From Alphaproteobacteria bacterium (GTDB taxonomy: Bacteria > Planctomycetota > Phycisphaerae > UBA1845), in the NCBI GenBank assembly GCA_028285105.1, contig JANQQE010000024.1, forward strand, positions 434,001-498,000: DNA of 64,000 nt, in the 5' to 3' direction. Positions within the stretch are counted from its first letter, which is position 1. Each line of letters opens with the position of its first letter. A program made the translations under genes and the position numbers. The notes beneath the pieces are model-generated. The model ran no database searches and was not told the origin of the DNA. It saw nothing but the letters and a program-made list of their open reading frames with translations. Below are positions 61,866 to 64,000 of this stretch, piece by piece.

Positions 61866-62222
61866 TTACGAATTGGTGATGTCATCGATGAGGTCGTCAA
61901 CGATGTATTCGAGACGCCCGTCGATGTCGTAGATGCCGTTTTGAATGTCGCTGCGGATCTTCGCGACTTTTTCGATTCGAACCGAGGCTTCCAACTCGGC
62001 GGCTTGTCGTTCGCTCGCTTCAGCCAGCGCTGCGCCAGCCGCAGACACTTCGACCTGGTCTTTGCCACGATCGACCGAGGTTGCCGAATTTTCGAAATGC
62101 ACCGCGTCGCGTGCTTTGTCTTCGGTCGATTCCGACTTCAACAGTTCGGACGGCTTCACAACCTGATCGGTCTTGATGAGCGACGATGCGTTTGCGATTT
62201 GAATCTGATTGATTTCGTTCAT
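61866..62222 (-). CDS. flgM: FlgM-like anti-sigma-28 factor
   Basis: A 118-residue protein resembling FlgM. The C-terminal part, QVEVSAAGAALAEASERQAA...VRIEKVAKIRSDIQNGIYDIDGRLEYIVDDLIDDI, matches the sigma-28-binding region (VRxExVxxIRxxIxxGxYxxD). The N-terminal part starts MNEINQIQIANASS. FlgM holds sigma-28 until it is exported through the flagellum. The start at 62222 is chosen because upstream sequence has no similarity. No other flagellar gene is in the window. Confidence 0.78.
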   Translation of the reverse strand: MNEINQIQIANASSLIKTDQVVKPSELLKSESTEDKARDAVHFENSATSVDRGKDQVEVSAAGAALAEASERQAAELEASVRIEKVAKIRSDIQNGIYDIDGRLEYIVDDLIDDITNS

Positions 62223-62736
62223 GGCCACACTTCCAGTCGCAACAGAGACAAGTTTTTCAGACGATTCACAAGACCGCGCCCAACTGAACTTTGGTACCGG
62301 ACTGAAATCGGTCCACCGACGATCGGCGAACAAGGTGCAACGGGTCCTGACGATTCGTCCGTGAATCACGCCCTGCCTGACTTCCTTGTCAAGATTTATA
62401 TCGGCTGCTGCGGAATGGGACCTTTACTTATTAGACCTGAAAACGCGGAAATTCTACAAAAATCTACCACATGTGGTCTGAGGCAAATTCCCTTGGGACT
62501 ACATATTGCCCATCCATTCCAGTCTGGATGGACAGGGTGCAACGGGCGAATTCGAGCCATTGAGGGGGATACCGAGATGCCATAAAGGAGGCTGGCTGGG
62601 CAAAGAGTCTGCTCAAGTGGCCCTCAAATGTCATGTGTCATTGAACAGAGAAGGCGGGGGAATTATCGCCGACAAGCGCCCAAAAAACCTCGACCAGAAT
62701 TGAAGTGCGAATTTGCTCTGGCTCAGCTGCACTTGC
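62223..62736. other. Long gap between flgM-like gene and xseB
   Basis: No gene is supported in these 514 bases. Frames at 61941-62585 and 62506-62703 (plus) are not convincing. The part 62380-62500 is AT-rich (for example CCTTTACTTATTAGACC) and may hold the flgM promoter, but a sigma-54 or sigma-28 consensus was not found. Confidence 0.5.
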
Positions 62737-62958
62737 TCAGTTGCCCTTACTTTGTCGCTTGCCTTCGGAATCAGGCCGAAGCTTGACGATGCGCTGCTCA
62801 GCCGACGTGAGGATGTCCTGACATTGGGTCAGCAGTTTCACACCCTCTTCGTACTTGGTGATCGATTCTTCCAGACCGATCTCGCCCTTTTCGATGTCGT
62901 CGGCAATTGCGGTCAGCTTGGCGACGGCGTCCTCGAATGAAAGTTTTTTCTTACCCAT
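62737..62958 (-). CDS. xseB: Exodeoxyribonuclease VII small subunit
   Basis: A 73-residue helical protein: LSFEDAVAKLTAIADDIEKGEIGLEESITKYEEGVKLLTQCQ, the standard XseB pattern. Several small subunits bind one XseA and are needed for single-strand DNA degradation. It follows xseA on the same strand with a 63-base gap. Start 62958 is used; 62967 is equally possible. Confidence 0.95.
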   Translation of the reverse strand: MGKKKLSFEDAVAKLTAIADDIEKGEIGLEESITKYEEGVKLLTQCQDILTSAEQRIVKLRPDSEGKRQSKGN

Positions 62959-63021
62959 GGGTGCCATCTTGCAGATTCTTGCTGACCCCGTCAACAAATG
63001 TGTCGAGGACGGTGAATTGAT

Positions 63022-64000
63022 TCAATCGAATAACTCCGGTTGATCTGCATCCAGGACCCGCGAATCAATTTTGCCATCGAACAACTCCGTCACGATTCGT
63101 TCCCCGCCCTTGAGGTCGTCGAGGCTGCGTATCAGCTTTCGACCCTTCTTTAGACGTGTGATTGAAAACCCCCTGGCCAGCGTTGTCTTGTGACTCATGG
63201 CCACCAGGCGCCCTTTGACGGCTTCGCATCGTTGCCGTCCGACGTCCAATCGCCCGTCCATCCCAAGCATGATTCGGCGACTCAATGTCGCAACGGTTTC
63301 GCGATGGCGACGTACCGCGTCTTTTGGCGAAATATAGGCCATCCGTTCAGCCAACCTCCTGACCCGATGCTGCGCCGATTGGCTCTGCTGATTTGCAAGA
63401 TACTCCAATCGCTGACCGATGCGCAAAAGACGCCCCCTCTGCGTCTCAAACAGAACCTCCGGACTGATTCGACGAAGCTGCGATTCGAGCGTGGCGACGG
63501 ACTTTTGTGCCAAGTGCATGCGCGAAGTCAATCGGGATTCGATATCGCGAACCAATTCGCTGACCAACATGCGTCGCCCGTCGATGCCGGCCAATGGTTC
63601 TGCAAACGTCTTGCGCCGCGACTCTGCCGCCAAGGTCGATTGCCAAAGCTGCACACGGTGTCGAATTTGACGGTCGAGAAGATTGCCACGATGTTTGAGT
63701 TCGTCGAGAACGTCTTGCGTATTGGGGGCTGCAAGTTCCCCCGCAGCTGTCGGAGTAGCCGCTCGGACATCGGCGACCAGATCGGCAACGCTGATATCGG
63801 ATTCGTGCCCGACAGCACTGATAACGGGGATTTTGCTGGCAAAGATCGCCCGCGCGACCGCTTCATCGTTGAAGGCGGCCAAGTCCTCTGCCGACCCGCC
63901 GCCCCGCCCGACGATGAGTACGTCAAGCCCACCCAGTTCGGCTGACCGGCGGTTCATCGCCTTGACGGCTTCGGCGACAGACTTCGCTGCCCCGGGCCCC
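63022..64000 (-). CDS. xseA: Exodeoxyribonuclease VII large subunit (3' part, cut by window edge)
   Basis: The last ~325 residues of XseA; the gene continues past 64000. Visible: GAAKSVAEAVKAMNRRSAEL, LDVLIVGRGGGSAEDLAAFND, IPVISAVGHESDISVADLVADVRAATPTAAGE, and the coiled-coil then KTTLARGFSITRLKKGRKL at the end. These cover the catalytic core and C-terminal part; the N-terminal OB domain is outside the window. With xseB it forms the enzyme that degrades single-stranded DNA from both ends into oligonucleotides. Confidence 0.95.
   Translation of the reverse strand, partial: GPGAAKSVAEAVKAMNRRSAELGGLDVLIVGRGGGSAEDLAAFNDEAVARAIFASKIPVISAVGHESDISVADLVADVRAATPTAAGELAAPNTQDVLDELKHRGNLLDRQIRHRVQLWQSTLAAESRRKTFAEPLAGIDGRRMLVSELVRDIESRLTSRMHLAQKSVATLESQLRRISPEVLFETQRGRLLRIGQRLEYLANQQSQSAQHRVRRLAERMAYISPKDAVRRHRETVATLSRRIMLGMDGRLDVGRQRCEAVKGRLVAMSHKTTLARGFSITRLKKGRKLIRSLDDLKGGERIVTELFDGKIDSRVLDADQPELFD

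Noticed and set aside
62600..62625. Possible sigma-54 promoter (GGGCAAAGAGTCTGC) upstream of the flgM-like gene
   Set aside because: On the wrong strand for flgM and only a GG-N10-GC match without the wider consensus.

Overview
The window reads as a chromosomal segment of a Planctomycetota bacterium, most likely of the Phycisphaerae type; this is inferred from protein features, not from a marker gene, since no rRNA or tRNA gene is visible. The pointers are: many small membrane proteins with the CxYDLTGNxSGxCPECG zinc ribbon, large secreted proteins ending in dockerin-like EF-hand repeats, a PEP-CTERM protein (VIPEP...RRKR tail), an ECF-type sigma factor with a cysteine-containing C-terminal extension, Gram-negative envelope genes (heptosyltransferase family, Wza-like export lipoprotein) and a FlgM-like protein. 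Genes are dense, with many 4-base ATGA/GTGA overlaps, and GTG/TTG starts are common.

Layout. 0.5-2.5 kb: four small zinc-ribbon membrane proteins in one minus-strand run. 2.7-7.7 kb: a 1661-residue secreted protein combining a sugar-dehydrogenase propeller, cysteine repeats, a c-type haem motif and dockerin-like repeats. 8.2-13 kb: DnaJ-domain membrane protein, acyltransferase, diguanylate cyclase, a receiver-like acidic protein ending in a FliM-like peptide, and a free-standing tRNA-binding domain. 13-20.8 kb: mannose-6-phosphate isomerase, a phosphatase-hydrolase fusion, and an NfeD/NfeD/flotillin operon. 20.8-29.4 kb: a minus-strand run with Maf, DUF2062, heptosyltransferase, leucyltransferase (Bpt), DUF554, glycosyltransferase, CpsD-like tyrosine kinase and the polysaccharide-export lipoprotein; the ExeA-like ATPase is divergent from it. 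31-41.6 kb: M48 protease, an unusual FolD, sigma factor, YgfZ, a two-component pair and a metzincin lipoprotein.

42-48 kb: the most interesting block. An S1-domain protein is followed by dehydratase (hotdog), acyl carrier protein with a ~40-residue insertion, a second hotdog protein, a ketosynthase-like protein that has lost all three catalytic residues (Cys to Glu, His to Met, His to Met) and an intact ketosynthase. This is the layout expected of a KS/chain-length-factor heterodimer in a dedicated type II fatty-acid or polyketide-like pathway.

48-64 kb: PEP-CTERM GDSL hydrolase, CysQ-like phosphatase, flavoprotein, cardiolipin synthase, two endonuclease/exonuclease/phosphatase-family proteins around a ferritin, an orphan SUKH protein, a methyltransferase, a tandem YkgJ pair, YbaK-like deacylase, CtpA-type protease, FlgM-like protein and exonuclease VII (xseB and the 3' part of xseA, cut by the window edge).

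Repeats: a cluster of three REP-like palindromes with compensatory changes lies at 36.2-36.4 kb, and a MITE-like inverted-repeat family has two copies (2.5 kb and 59.7 kb), each immediately upstream of a minus-strand start codon. No IS element, CRISPR array or prophage was found.
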